Below are positions 1-7,753 of a DNA stretch of 17,866 nt, one piece after another. This DNA comes from an uncultured Eubacteriales bacterium (GTDB lineage: Bacteria; Bacillota; Clostridia; Oscillospirales; Acutalibacteraceae): assembly GCA_948823415.1 (NCBI GenBank), contig CAQKRU010000018.1:1-17866 (forward strand), given 5' to 3'. Position numbers and translations under genes: made by a program. Under the pieces are notes generated by a model. That model saw only the letters and a program-made list of their open reading frames with translations, searched no databases and had not been told where the DNA came from. The first letter of the stretch is position 1. Each line of letters begins with the position of its first letter.

Positions 1-548
1 ACGTCCACTAGCTGCTGTGTGGTTTCTATGGGCGCGCTCTGCCTCTGCCTTTCTATTGCGAGCGCGATGCCCTTTGCGAACTTTTCTTCTCCATAATTTT
101 TTATGATCCCCGCTAGCTCTTGCCAGGGCAACTCATTGACTAAATCGTACGCGCTCACGCCTTTTTGACTCATTCGCATATCCAGCGGGGCGTCGTACCG
201 ATAGGAAAAGCCTCTTTCTTTGGTGTCAAACTGATGCGACGAAACCCCCAAATCCAGCAACACGCCGTCTACCTCGTTGATAAAAAGCTCTCTGGCGACT
301 TTGTCCATATTTAAAAAGTTTTCTTGCACCACAATGGAATTTTTGTACTTTGCTAATTTTTCCCGCAAAAACGCGATTGCATCTGGGTCCTGGTCAATCG
401 ATATCAGCTTGCCGGACTTTAGCTTCTTTAAAATGGCCTCAGAATGCCCGCCACCTCCGGCTGTACCGTCTATGTAAACCCCAGACTCCTCTACGTTTAG
501 CCCTTCTATTGCCTCCAACAGCAAAACCGGTACATGCGAAAACTCCAT
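1..548 (-). CDS. rsmH: 16S rRNA (cytosine1402-N4)-methyltransferase RsmH (MraW), 3' end outside window
   Basis: S-adenosylmethionine-dependent enzyme that methylates N4 of C1402 in the decoding centre of 16S rRNA. Reading the minus strand from the ATG at 546-548, the protein begins MEFSHVPVLLLEAIEG and continues with the glycine-rich SAM-binding loop DGTAGGGGHSE. Further on come ISIDQDPDAI and the family motif GVLLDLGVSSHQFD. About 182 codons are inside the window and the frame is still open at base 1, so the C-terminal part is missing. It starts 15 bases after the mraZ stop, which is the classic mraZ-rsmH order at the head of a dcw cluster. The division genes expected next would lie beyond the left edge. 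The start is supported by the family N-terminus. Identification is secure. Confidence 0.95.
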   Translation of the reverse strand, partial: MEFSHVPVLLLEAIEGLNVEESGVYIDGTAGGGGHSEAILKKLKSGKLISIDQDPDAIAFLREKLAKYKNSIVVQENFLNMDKVARELFINEVDGVLLDLGVSSHQFDTKERGFSYRYDAPLDMRMSQKGVSAYDLVNELPWQELAGIIKNYGEEKFAKGIALAIERQRQSAPIETTQQLVD

Positions 549-563
549 TTGCCGCCGCCCTTT

Positions 564-983
564 CTACAAGTCGAGCATGTCCATTGCCTCTGCGATGCTG
601 TCCTGCGTTAGCACCGAGTTAAACTCCGCCCACCTCTTGCTGTTCCAGATCTCCACCCTGCTGGACGTCCCGATAAACGTGACTTCTTTATCCAGCTCGG
701 CGTGCTCTCTCAGCTGCTGCGGGATCAGAATTCTGCCCTGCTTGTCCGGCACAACCTCCGCTGCGCCCGAGAAGAAAAATCTCTGCAAACCCCTAGCCTT
801 AGAGATCGGCATCGTTTTTATCTTGTCCACCAGCCGACTCCACTCATCTTGTGGCAAAACGAACAGGCAATTGTCGAGGCCTTTTGTGATATAAAAAAGC
901 GCACCCAAGTCGTCACGGAACCGCGCCGGAACCGCAACTCTGCCCTTTAGGTCGATATTATGTTGGTACTCGCCTATCAACAT
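564..983 (-). CDS. mraZ: MraZ transcriptional regulator of the dcw cluster
   Basis: 139 residues, close to the usual length of MraZ (about 140-150). It begins MLIGEYQHNIDLKGRVAVPA, the characteristic first SpoVT/AbrB-like half, and the second half carries the matching GRILIPQQLREHAEL segment. MraZ is a ring-forming DNA-binding protein that represses its own operon by binding short direct repeats ahead of mraZ. Such repeats are present here at 1020-1054 (annotated separately). A strong Shine-Dalgarno sequence (GGAGGGG, about 990-996) precedes the ATG at 981-983. It is the first gene of a minus-strand unit with rsmH. Confidence 0.96.
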   Translation of the reverse strand: MLIGEYQHNIDLKGRVAVPARFRDDLGALFYITKGLDNCLFVLPQDEWSRLVDKIKTMPISKARGLQRFFFSGAAEVVPDKQGRILIPQQLREHAELDKEVTFIGTSSRVEIWNSKRWAEFNSVLTQDSIAEAMDMLDL

Positions 984-1019
984 AAAAGCCCCTCCAAAAG
1001 TTTTGAAAAGATAATTTTA

Positions 1020-1054
1020 AACCACTTCTCGCTACTTTTAACCACTTTTCACCA
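1020..1054 (-). promoter_or_regulatory. MraZ-type operator: four boxes at 10-base spacing
   Basis: In the direction of mraZ transcription the boxes read TGGTG (1054-1050), TGGTT (1044-1040), TAGCG (1034-1030, degenerate) and TGGTT (1024-1020). They are separated by five-base spacers AAAAG, AAAAG and AGAAG. MraZ proteins are known to bind TGGGN-like direct repeats with five-base spacers, or AAAGTGG-type repeats in Mollicutes, upstream of mraZ. The array starts about 13 bases past the -10 element, so it lies at or just after the expected transcription start, a position suited to repression. Binding by this MraZ is inferred. Confidence 0.85.
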
Positions 1055-1066
1055 CTTGATGTTTTC

Positions 1067-1095
1067 ATTATAATACACTTATTTTTAAATTGCAA
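1067..1095 (-). promoter_or_regulatory. Promoter of mraZ-rsmH
   Basis: On the minus strand TTGCAA (1095-1090) is separated by 17 bases from TATAAT (1072-1067). This is a near-consensus housekeeping promoter pointing at mraZ. Transcription should begin near 1060, directly in front of the MraZ-type boxes. Confidence 0.8.
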
Positions 1096-1114
1096 GCATT
1101 TATGCAATTTTTTT

Positions 1115-1143
1115 TTGCAAAATTGAAGAAAATATTGTATATT
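1115..1143 (+). promoter_or_regulatory. Promoter of the ttcA-like gene
   Basis: TTGCAA (1115-1120), a 17-base spacer and TATATT (1138-1143) on the plus strand. It is divergent from the mraZ promoter with only 19 bases between the two -35 elements. The predicted start near 1150 leaves a leader of about 170 bases before the gene. Confidence 0.65.
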
Positions 1144-1319
1144 ATGTTTATAGGGTTGAGTTAATTTTCTATAAAAGAATTATTTTTATTTTGTTTATAT
1201 TGATGTTCCGCCACAGTTTTATGCGAAATCTGGGGCAGATAATATGTAAATTTACAATGGTGAAACGTCTTGCTTTTTATTTTTATAAAAATTTTGCTTG
1301 CACAAAGAGGAGAAATTTT

Positions 1320-2042
1320 ATGCACAACATGATTGGCAAAGTCCGCGCGGCTATTGATTCTTACGGGATGATCTCGCAGAATGACAGGATTGCTGTGTGC
1401 GTTTCTGGCGGCAAGGATTCGGTGTTTCTCTTGTTTGCGCTTAATCAGATTAAGACCTACTACCCGCAAAAATTCGATTTGGTCGCCATAACCGTCGATC
1501 CTTGCTTCGATAATCGGCCTACTGATTATTCTGATATCGAAAAATTTTGTGCAAAAATCAACGTCCCATACGTCATAAAGCGCACTCATCTTGCTAGTTT
1601 AATTTTCGATAATCGAAAAGAGTCGAACCCTTGCAGTCTTTGCGCCCGGATGCGCCGAGGAATGCTACACGATATGGCGAGGGAACTTGGTTGCAACAAG
1701 ATTGCTTTGGGGCATAATTTGGATGACTGCGTTGAAACTTTTTTTATGAATCTTTTGAACTGCGGGACTATTGGCTGTTTTTCGCCGGTTACATATCTTT
1801 CGCGCAAGGATATTTATATGATTCGGCCGCTCATTTTCTGCGAGGAGACTAAGATTACTTCGCTTGTGCGGTGCAAAAATTTGCCGATTGTTTTGAGTCG
1901 CTGTCCTGCAAACTTTAACTCCAATCGGCAAACTACCAAGAATCTTATTCTTAATCTTGAAAAAAATTACCCCAACCTTCGAAAAAAAATTGTCGGTGCC
2001 ATCGAGCGCGCAAACATCGATGCCTGGGGCGGCAAAAAATAA
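1320..2042 (+). CDS. ttcA: TtcA-like tRNA 2-thiocytidine synthetase, PP-loop ATPase family
   Basis: 240 residues. TtcA adenylates and thiolates C32 in the anticodon loop of some tRNAs, using an iron-sulfur cluster. The PP-loop SGGKDS is at residues 29-34. PCSLCARMRRG (C105, C108) matches the family's CxxC region, and a further cysteine in LSRCPAN (C195) fits the third cluster ligand. GHNLDDCVETFFMN and MIRPLIFC are also typical. I chose the ATG at 1320 because AGAGGAG (1306-1312) lies 7 bases upstream and the next residues fit the family start; the frame is open to 1191 without ribosome-binding support. Related PP-loop enzymes such as TilS are less likely because of the CSLC motif. The exact tRNA substrate is not shown by the sequence. 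It lies directly upstream of two tRNA genes that have their own promoter. Confidence 0.88.
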   Translation: MHNMIGKVRAAIDSYGMISQNDRIAVCVSGGKDSVFLLFALNQIKTYYPQKFDLVAITVDPCFDNRPTDYSDIEKFCAKINVPYVIKRTHLASLIFDNRKESNPCSLCARMRRGMLHDMARELGCNKIALGHNLDDCVETFFMNLLNCGTIGCFSPVTYLSRKDIYMIRPLIFCEETKITSLVRCKNLPIVLSRCPANFNSNRQTTKNLILNLEKNYPNLRKKIVGAIERANIDAWGGKK

Positions 2043-2049
2043 AAAGGTG

Positions 2050-2078
2050 TTGACAATCGCGCTTTTTTATAATATAAT
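2050..2078 (+). promoter_or_regulatory. Consensus promoter for the tRNA pair
   Basis: TTGACA (2050-2055), a 17-base spacer and TATAAT (2073-2078): a perfect sigma-A consensus, as expected for stable RNA genes. A second overlapping TATAAT at 2068-2073 has too short a spacer. It starts 8 bases after the ttcA-like stop codon, so the tRNAs are transcribed independently of that gene. Confidence 0.88.
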
Positions 2079-2108
2079 AGTCTTCGTTCACTGTTTGATC
2101 GCACACAC

Positions 2109-2185
2109 GGCGGTATAGCTCAGTTGGCTAGAGCATTCGGTTCATACCCGGAGTGTCATTGGTTCAAATCCAATTACCGCTACCA
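2109..2185 (+). tRNA. tRNA-Met (anticodon CAT), elongator type
   Basis: 77 bases folding into a full cloverleaf with the CCA end encoded (2183-2185). The acceptor stem is GGCGGTA with TACCGCT, with a G-U first pair. The D-arm is GCTC/GAGC, the anticodon loop TTCATAC carries CAT at 2143-2145, and the T-arm is ATTGG/CCAAT with TTCAAAT in the loop. The anticodon stem (TTCGG/CCGGA) lacks the three G-C pairs of initiator tRNA. The GGTTCATACCC core matches elongator tRNA-Met of Firmicutes rather than lysidine-modified tRNA-Ile(CAT). Confidence 0.95.
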
Positions 2186-2211
2186 CTTTGGTATTTGCTC
2201 TATGAATCAAT

Positions 2212-2286
2212 GGCCCGGTGGTCAAGCGGTTAAGACACCGCCCTTTCACGGCGGTAACACGGGTTCAAATCCCGTCCGGGTCACCA
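2212..2286 (+). tRNA. tRNA-Glu (anticodon TTC)
   Basis: 75 bases with encoded CCA (2284-2286). The acceptor stem is GGCCCGG/CCGGGTC. The anticodon stem CCGCC/GGCGG encloses loop CTTTCAC with anticodon TTC, and the T-arm is ACGGG/CCCGT. It lies 26 bases after tRNA-Met and is probably on the same transcript. Confidence 0.96.
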
Positions 2287-2323
2287 TTTTTAATTTTTAA
2301 AAAATTGAATTTTGCATTAAATT

Positions 2324-2359
2324 AAGCTTGATGGGCAAAATTATTTACTCATCAAGCTT
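2324..2359. repeat. 10-bp inverted repeat overlapping the end of lepA
   Basis: AAGCTTGATG (2324-2333) and CATCAAGCTT (2350-2359) are a perfect inverted repeat with a 16-base loop. The right arm lies within the last codons of lepA. It sits where the tRNA transcript and the lepA transcript converge and could act as a terminator. Neither side has a clean T-tract next to the stem, so its strength is doubtful. Confidence 0.5.
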
Positions 2360-4153
2360 TAATACTGACATGAAGGCATCTTGCGGCACTTCGACTGATC
2401 CTATTTGTCGCATGCGTTTTTTGCCTTCTTTTTGCTTTTCTAGCAGCTTTTTCTTGCGGGAGATGTCTCCGCCATAGCATTTGGCCAGCACGTCTTTGCG
2501 CATCGCTTTTACGGTTTCTCGAGCGATTACCTTGCCGCCTATGCAGGCTTGGATTGGCACTTCGAAAAGCTGCCTTGGAATTTTCTCTTTCAGCTTTTCC
2601 GCCATTTTTCGTGCCCTTTGATAGGCTTTGTCCCGATGAATAATGAACGAGAGGGCATCCACCACCTCGCCGTTTAGCATGATATCTAGCTTGACTAGGT
2701 CCGACTCGGTGTAACCTATGATTTCGTAGTCAAACGACGCATAGCCCTTGGTTTTGGACTTTAACGCATCAAAAAAGTCGTACACAATTTCGTTGAGCGG
2801 CAGCGCGTAGTGGATGTCCACCCGGCTGTCGTCTATGTACTTCATGTCTTTGAAGACCCCGCGCCGTTCCTGGCAAAGCTCCATGATGTTCCCCACGTAT
2901 TCCGACGGGGCGTAGATGTGCGCATTTGTCATGGGCTCCTCTGCCTTCTCGATCACGCTTGGCTCGGGATAATTCGTCGGGTTATCTATATAAACCACCG
3001 CACCGTCGGTCTTTGTGAGCTTATATATGACGCTGGGCGCCGTTGTTATTATGTCCAGGCCGTATTCTCTCTCCAGCCGCTCCTGGATGATTTCCATATG
3101 CAAAAGTCCCAAGAATCCACATCTAAAGCCAAAACCAAGCGCTACAGATGTTTCTGGCTCAAACGACAGCGAGGCATCATTCAGCTGCAACTTTTCGAGC
3201 GCATCCCTTAAGTCGCCATATTTCGAGCCATCCACAGGATAAATTCCGCAGAAGACCATAGGATTAACCGCTCTGTAGCCCGGCAGCGGCTCCTTTGCTG
3301 GGTTCTGCGTTGTTGTGACGGTATCGCCCACTCGCGCATCGTTTATAGATTTTATCGACGCCGAGATATAGCCAACTTCGCCTGCCACCAGTTCTGGCCG
3401 AGGTTCAATCGATGTCGCATGCAAGAATCCGCATTCCACCACGGTAAATTTTGCACCGGTCGCCATCAGCTTGATCTCGTCGCCAACCTTGACTGTGCCG
3501 TCCTTCACCCGCACATAAATCACCACGCCCTTATAGACATCGTAATACGAGTCGAAAATCAGCGCCTGTAGTGGCTTTTTCGGGTCTCCCGCTGGCGCCG
3601 GGACCATCTTCACAACGCTTTCGAGCACATCCTTAACGTTTAATCCCGTCTTGGCTGAGATCAACGGCGCTTCATCTGCTGGAATGCCTATTATATCTTC
3701 AATCTCGTTCTTAACCCGCTCCGGATCGGCGCTCGGCAGATCTATTTTGTTTATAACCGGCACAATCTCGAGCCCGGCGTCCACCGCGAGGTATGTATTG
3801 GCCAAGGTCTGCGCCTCTATCCCCTGCGAGGCGTCCACCACCAAGACCGCGCCCTCACAGGCCGCCAATGACCGCGAAACTTCATAGTTAAAGTCGACGT
3901 GCCCGGGCGTATCAATCAAATTGAAGACGTACTCCTTGCCGTCGTCCGCCTTGTACAAAAGCGTCACCGCCCGCGCCTTGATGGTGATTCCGCGCTCCTT
4001 CTCCAGCTCCATGTTGTCCAGCACCTGCGCCGACATGTCCCGCGTGGCGACAGACTGCGTCAACTCCAAGATTCTGTCCGCCAACGTGGACTTGCCGTGG
4101 TCGATGTGCGCTATGATGCTAAAATTCCTAATCTGCTCGCGTGAAAACAACAC
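2345..4153 (-). CDS. lepA: Elongation factor 4 (LepA), ribosome-associated GTPase
   Basis: 602 residues, the normal LepA length. It begins MLFSREQIRNFSIIAHIDHG, with the G1 motif AHIDHGKST (residues 15-23). The switch region RGITIKA, G3 DTPGH and G4 NKID follow. The C-terminal half carries the LepA-specific GFRCGFLGLLHMEI and the tail GGDISRKKKLLEKQKEGKKRMR. EF4 is a translational GTPase that binds stalled or assembling ribosomes. The start is GTG at 4151-4153, supported by GGGGTG 7 bases upstream; TTG one codon later is the alternative. It is the last gene of a minus-strand run and starts 59 bases after lgt ends. The opposite-strand ORFs inside it are shadows. Confidence 0.98.
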   Translation of the reverse strand: MLFSREQIRNFSIIAHIDHGKSTLADRILELTQSVATRDMSAQVLDNMELEKERGITIKARAVTLLYKADDGKEYVFNLIDTPGHVDFNYEVSRSLAACEGAVLVVDASQGIEAQTLANTYLAVDAGLEIVPVINKIDLPSADPERVKNEIEDIIGIPADEAPLISAKTGLNVKDVLESVVKMVPAPAGDPKKPLQALIFDSYYDVYKGVVIYVRVKDGTVKVGDEIKLMATGAKFTVVECGFLHATSIEPRPELVAGEVGYISASIKSINDARVGDTVTTTQNPAKEPLPGYRAVNPMVFCGIYPVDGSKYGDLRDALEKLQLNDASLSFEPETSVALGFGFRCGFLGLLHMEIIQERLEREYGLDIITTAPSVIYKLTKTDGAVVYIDNPTNYPEPSVIEKAEEPMTNAHIYAPSEYVGNIMELCQERRGVFKDMKYIDDSRVDIHYALPLNEIVYDFFDALKSKTKGYASFDYEIIGYTESDLVKLDIMLNGEVVDALSFIIHRDKAYQRARKMAEKLKEKIPRQLFEVPIQACIGGKVIARETVKAMRKDVLAKCYGGDISRKKKLLEKQKEGKKRMRQIGSVEVPQDAFMSVLKLDE

Positions 4154-4212
4154 CTAAAATCACCCCAAAATATCTTTCAAAGCTATTAATAACCCGCAAA
4201 TTTACGATAAAA

Positions 4213-5058
4213 TCAGCCTTTTGGCAAATTAATCTTCAGCAATCTGCCTCTGCTGCGCCTGTTTTTAAACCTAAACAAAAAGTAAACCCCCACTGCAACG
4301 CTAACCAGCGCCACTATTTGTGAAATTTTCAAATTAATTCCCGGCACAAACAGGCTGTCCGTCCGCAAAGCTTCGATAAAAAACCTCGCCGAGCCGTACC
4401 AAACAATGTAGAGCAAGAAAATCTGCCCGTCGTACCTTTTGCGGTCAATGCTGAAGAAGTGCAAAATCAAGAAGCCTACTAAACACCAAACCGACTCATA
4501 CAAAAAGCATGGGTGCACCGCTACTCCGCCAGTATTCTCACTAATCATACCGAAAATGCTCGCTGTTTCTTGTCCAAAGGCCTCCTGATTAACAAAATTT
4601 CCCCATCTGCCCACACTTTGTCCAATCAAAAATCCCAACGAAGCCAGATCTAACGCCGCCATTATGTTAATTTTTTTCTTTTTTGCAACAATAAGACCGC
4701 CCAAAATGCCGCCAATTAGCCCGCCGTAGATGGCTATGCCACCCTCGTTAATGCACAGAATCTTGACCGGATCCCTTAAATAGACATCTCCGGGGAAGAA
4801 AATCACGTAATACAGCCTGGCACCAATTATCCCGCACACCAGACCCACGATCACAGGGTCCACCATAGCATTTTGGTCAATGCCAAACCGCTTGCAATTG
4901 GTCAAAACGTAGCACAGCGCCAAAACAAACGCGATGCAGATGATTATCCCGTACCAATACACAGGCACGCTGCCCAGTCTAAAGGCAATCGGCGCCACTT
5001 TGAAGTTTAAATTCAAGCCCGGAAATTTAACATTATAAATCGTTGAAAACATACTCAC
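4213..5058 (-). CDS. lgt: Prolipoprotein diacylglyceryl transferase (Lgt)
   Basis: Integral membrane enzyme that transfers diacylglycerol from phosphatidylglycerol to the lipobox cysteine of prolipoproteins, the first step of lipoprotein maturation. 281 residues with about seven hydrophobic segments. The Lgt signature is clear: GRWGNFVNQEAFG at about 150-162, IYGGLIGG at 110-117, and GSARFFIEALRTDS near 222-235. Y111 occupies the position of the E. coli histidine in HGGLIG; I believe this variant is common in Gram-positives. Two starts are possible: GTG at 5056-5058, overlapping the previous stop as GTGA, or ATG at 5050-5052. The coupled overlap favours GTG slightly. It lies in one operon with the M16 pair upstream and lepA downstream. 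Confidence 0.97.
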   Translation of the reverse strand: MSMFSTIYNVKFPGLNLNFKVAPIAFRLGSVPVYWYGIIICIAFVLALCYVLTNCKRFGIDQNAMVDPVIVGLVCGIIGARLYYVIFFPGDVYLRDPVKILCINEGGIAIYGGLIGGILGGLIVAKKKKINIMAALDLASLGFLIGQSVGRWGNFVNQEAFGQETASIFGMISENTGGVAVHPCFLYESVWCLVGFLILHFFSIDRKRYDGQIFLLYIVWYGSARFFIEALRTDSLFVPGINLKISQIVALVSVAVGVYFLFRFKNRRSRGRLLKINLPKG

Positions 5059-6347
5059 CTTCCCTTTTTGCTCGGCATCGGCAGCACTACGGACAGCGAC
5101 GAATTTTTGTTGTCGAGCTGATGCTTCAACCGGTCATTTACCTGATCCAGCGTGGTGTTTGCGATGCATTCAACTGCGTGAAATAGCTCCCGGCCGGCAA
5201 AAGACAGCTTCATCATCTCGTTTGCGATATTCTCCGCGCTATTAAGCATCGCGACGTTTCGGCCATAAACCAGCTTTTTAGCCCGCTCAAAGTCCTCCTT
5301 GTCCACACCGTTTTTGTGAAGCTCATCAACCGCCTCTTTTATGATTTTTGCCGTCTTGTCGGGGTCCTTCGACTCCCCAGAGAAAATGACTGCCGCATAG
5401 CCGCGCCCCTCAAAATACTCATAGCCAAAGGAGTCGTTTATCAGGCTCTCGTCCAGCAGGCGTTTGTAAAGCCGCGACGACTTCGACGCCAGCGCCTGCA
5501 AAATTATATCCGTTTGCACCAGCTGCTCCTCGGTCAGCGGGTCCTTGCCTGCATTCTCCTTAAATCCCAGCTGAAATGTCGGCATCGCGATCTCGAAATG
5601 CTGCTCGACCCTGTCCGTCACGACGTTATAAGGCTCTTCAGGGAATATACACTCCGGAACCTTCCCGTCGTTTGGCTTAACCAGATCGTCCACAAGCTCA
5701 AAAACCCGCTCCGCGTCTACGTTCCCGGCAACGCAAAGCACCATATTGCTCGGGTTATAAAAATTCTTGTAGCACTTATACAAATTCTCGGGCGTAATCT
5801 TCGTAATCGACTCCACCGTGCCCGCGATATCCACCTTCACAGGGTGCTTGTGATACATCGCGCCGAGCAAATTAAACATCACCCGCCAGGACGGGTCATC
5901 GTCGTACATTCTTATCTCTTGACCGATGATTCCACGCTCCTTTTCGACGTTCTCAGGCGTGAAATACGGCGACTGCACTAGCTCCAAGAGGATTTTCAGC
6001 GACTCCTCAAATTTCTCGGTGCAAGAAAACAAGTAGCAAGTCATGTCGAACGAGGTGTAGGCGTTGGCAGAGGCTCCGGTCTTTGCATACTTTGAAAAAG
6101 CGTCGCCATCTTCGCTTTCAAAGAGCTTGTGTTCCAGATAATGCGCGATTCCATCGGGCACCTGCACAACGTCGTTTTCTCCACATGGCTTAAAGCTGGT
6201 ATTAATCGAGCCATATTTCGTACCGATTATCGCGTAAGTCGAGCTGTGGCCGCGTTTTGGGTACACAAAAACCCTAAGGCCCGAAGCGTGCTCGACGCAA
6301 AAGTACTTGTCCCCCAGCCGATTGCTCTTCACTTCTTTCAAAATCAT
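5055..6347 (-). CDS. M16 family zinc peptidase, YmfH-like
   Basis: 430 residues. The inverted zinc motif HxxEH is intact as HYLEH (residues 69-73). The third ligand fits E144 in IIGQEIRMYDDDPSW, about 71 residues later, so the protein should be a catalytically competent M16 metallopeptidase. Its start overlaps the stop of the upstream M16-like gene as ATGA (6344-6347), which indicates translational coupling and a heteromeric pair. In Bacillus the pair YmfF/YmfH has this make-up and is reported to be needed for 5-aminopentanol modification of EF-P. Other M16 pairs mature peptides such as sactipeptides. No substrate gene is adjacent, so the biological role here is inferred only. Confidence 0.9.
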   Translation of the reverse strand: MILKEVKSNRLGDKYFCVEHASGLRVFVYPKRGHSSTYAIIGTKYGSINTSFKPCGENDVVQVPDGIAHYLEHKLFESEDGDAFSKYAKTGASANAYTSFDMTCYLFSCTEKFEESLKILLELVQSPYFTPENVEKERGIIGQEIRMYDDDPSWRVMFNLLGAMYHKHPVKVDIAGTVESITKITPENLYKCYKNFYNPSNMVLCVAGNVDAERVFELVDDLVKPNDGKVPECIFPEEPYNVVTDRVEQHFEIAMPTFQLGFKENAGKDPLTEEQLVQTDIILQALASKSSRLYKRLLDESLINDSFGYEYFEGRGYAAVIFSGESKDPDKTAKIIKEAVDELHKNGVDKEDFERAKKLVYGRNVAMLNSAENIANEMMKLSFAGRELFHAVECIANTTLDQVNDRLKHQLDNKNSSLSVVLPMPSKKGR

Positions 6348-7633
6348 TTTGCAACCTCCTCGCTCCCCACCAGCGCGTACACCGTGTCCAGCGTGATCAA
6401 TTTTGCGGCGGCCGCCACCTGCTCCTTTTTGACCTTTTCCATGGCCTCTATGAACTGCTCCGGAGCCAAAAATTCACCGTCAAAGACCTGCGAAAGATAA
6501 AAATTTTCAAGTCCGCTCAAAAAATCGCCAATCGTTCGGTAGCTGTTAGCCAAACTCCGCTTGGTATCGTCAAGCTCGGCGTCGGTAAAGTTTCCGTTTT
6601 TTATCTCATCCAGCTGATTCAATATCCCGGCCCTGGCTTTATCGAGGTTCTTTTGCTCCACCCCGCTCTGAACCAGCATTATACCTTTGATTCTATCATA
6701 CTTTGCGGCACAATAGTAGCACAGACTCAGCTTTTCGCGCACGTTCAAAAATAGTTTTGACTGCGGCGTTGCTCCAAACAGCGCGACCGCCACTCTGACG
6801 GCCATCACTTCTGGGTCTGTCTGCGCGGCTCCCGTCCTAAAGCCCATCACCAGTTTGCACTGCGCCACGTCTTGTTTTTCGCACTGCGCCTTGACTTTCT
6901 CTGCCTTTCTGATCACCTGCGTCTCGAACTTGGCTACGTTTTCTCTTTTTATCTTAGAAAAGGCCTCTTTAAATCCCGCCAGTGCTGACTTTTCATCTAA
7001 GTCACCCAGCGCCATGATCTCTATCTTGGCCGTCTTTAGCGCGGTTTGCCACGCTTTTACAATGTCCTTTGGCAACAGTGCTGCAACTTCCTTTTTCTCG
7101 CCCCATTTGCTGATCCCAAACTTCTCGTCCTGGCACATTATCTGCTCACACCGACTCTTTGCAAATGCCTTTTTGTCGCTATATTCCGAGTCGATGAGCT
7201 CGATAAGCTGGCGTTTTTCCTGCTCCACGTTCTCTTCTTTAAAGGCGCCGGCCTCTGTTAGCAGCGGGTCGAACAAAATGTCGCAGAGAAGCTGCGTTAG
7301 GCTGCGCGATAAATTCTCTCCATCCAGCGTGAACTTGTCGTCCAAGAAAGAGACTGCAACCGTGAGCGCCTGCATTTCGCCCATTTTGTTTACGTCTGCA
7401 AAAAGCGAAGCTCCATAAAGCTCCTCCAGATGCCGGTTTAGGCTCGTAAAGTCGGAATATTTGCAACAAGAATTAGTTAGCACAAACGGTAAAACCGCAA
7501 AAACCGCGGCCGTTTCCCTCTCAAGAGGCAAAAACATGGTTACAGAAATTCTGCCCGTCTTAAAGCGATCGTCCTTAATGGCGTTAAAGCTGACACCGGG
7601 GGCAATTTCCAGCCGAGAAAATTTGCTTTGCAT
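6344..7633 (-). CDS. M16 peptidase-like protein without zinc motif, YmfF-like
   Basis: 429 residues from the ATG at 7631-7633, which is preceded by GGGAGGA with 7 bases of spacing. The frame runs on to a TTG at 7655-7657, but that start would place the ribosome-binding site inside the coding region. It aligns by pattern with M16 proteins (LNRHLEELYGASL in the zinc-motif region), yet the HxxEH is degenerate: HLEEL lacks the second histidine. It is therefore likely the non-catalytic partner of the downstream HYLEH peptidase. C-terminal M16 features such as KLFLNVREKLSLCYY are present. It is first in the minus-strand operon with the active M16, lgt and lepA, behind the promoter at 7669-7677. Confidence 0.88.
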   Translation of the reverse strand: MQSKFSRLEIAPGVSFNAIKDDRFKTGRISVTMFLPLERETAAVFAVLPFVLTNSCCKYSDFTSLNRHLEELYGASLFADVNKMGEMQALTVAVSFLDDKFTLDGENLSRSLTQLLCDILFDPLLTEAGAFKEENVEQEKRQLIELIDSEYSDKKAFAKSRCEQIMCQDEKFGISKWGEKKEVAALLPKDIVKAWQTALKTAKIEIMALGDLDEKSALAGFKEAFSKIKRENVAKFETQVIRKAEKVKAQCEKQDVAQCKLVMGFRTGAAQTDPEVMAVRVAVALFGATPQSKLFLNVREKLSLCYYCAAKYDRIKGIMLVQSGVEQKNLDKARAGILNQLDEIKNGNFTDAELDDTKRSLANSYRTIGDFLSGLENFYLSQVFDGEFLAPEQFIEAMEKVKKEQVAAAAKLITLDTVYALVGSEEVAK

Positions 7634-7668
7634 CTGCAGTCCTCCCACCACAATCAAATTACAAGTTT

Positions 7669-7677
7669 ATTATACCA
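7669..7677 (-). promoter_or_regulatory. Extended -10 promoter of the M16-lgt-lepA operon
   Basis: Minus strand TGG (7677-7675) directly followed by TATAAT (7674-7669), an extended -10 element with perfect hexamer. No good -35 hexamer is seen at the right distance. It lies about 36 bases upstream of the chosen start codon. Confidence 0.65.
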
Positions 7678-7753
7678 TAAAATCTCGCAATTTATATACC
7701 TTCACACACAAAAAAGCTCGCCCCGCACCATCTGCTCCCCTTGCGGCTGCGGT

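Larger units (their letters stand above)
984..1319. other. Divergent regulatory region between mraZ and the ttcA-like gene
   Basis: 336 bases without a credible gene. It holds two back-to-back promoters (minus strand 1067-1095, plus strand 1115-1143), the MraZ-type operator at 1020-1054 and the mraZ ribosome-binding site. The rest, about 1150-1305, is an AT-rich leader of roughly 170 bases ahead of the ttcA-like gene. I looked there for a known riboswitch core or T-box sequence and recognised none. The frame of the plus-strand gene is open back to 1191, but no ribosome-binding site supports a start there. Confidence 0.7.

Noticed and set aside
2109..2185. Initiator tRNA-fMet or tRNA-Ile(CAT) instead of elongator tRNA-Met
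   Set aside because: The anticodon stem lacks the GGG/CCC of initiator tRNA, and the overall sequence matches elongator tRNA-Met.
5316..5981. Plus-strand ORF of 221 codons opposite the M16 peptidase
   Set aside because: Arg/Leu/His-rich shadow translation of a conserved minus-strand gene, with no ribosome-binding site or family similarity.
7717..7752. Terminator-like GC-rich stretch followed by T-run on the minus strand
   Set aside because: The arms do not pair well and no minus-strand gene lies upstream to be terminated; it sits between divergent promoters.
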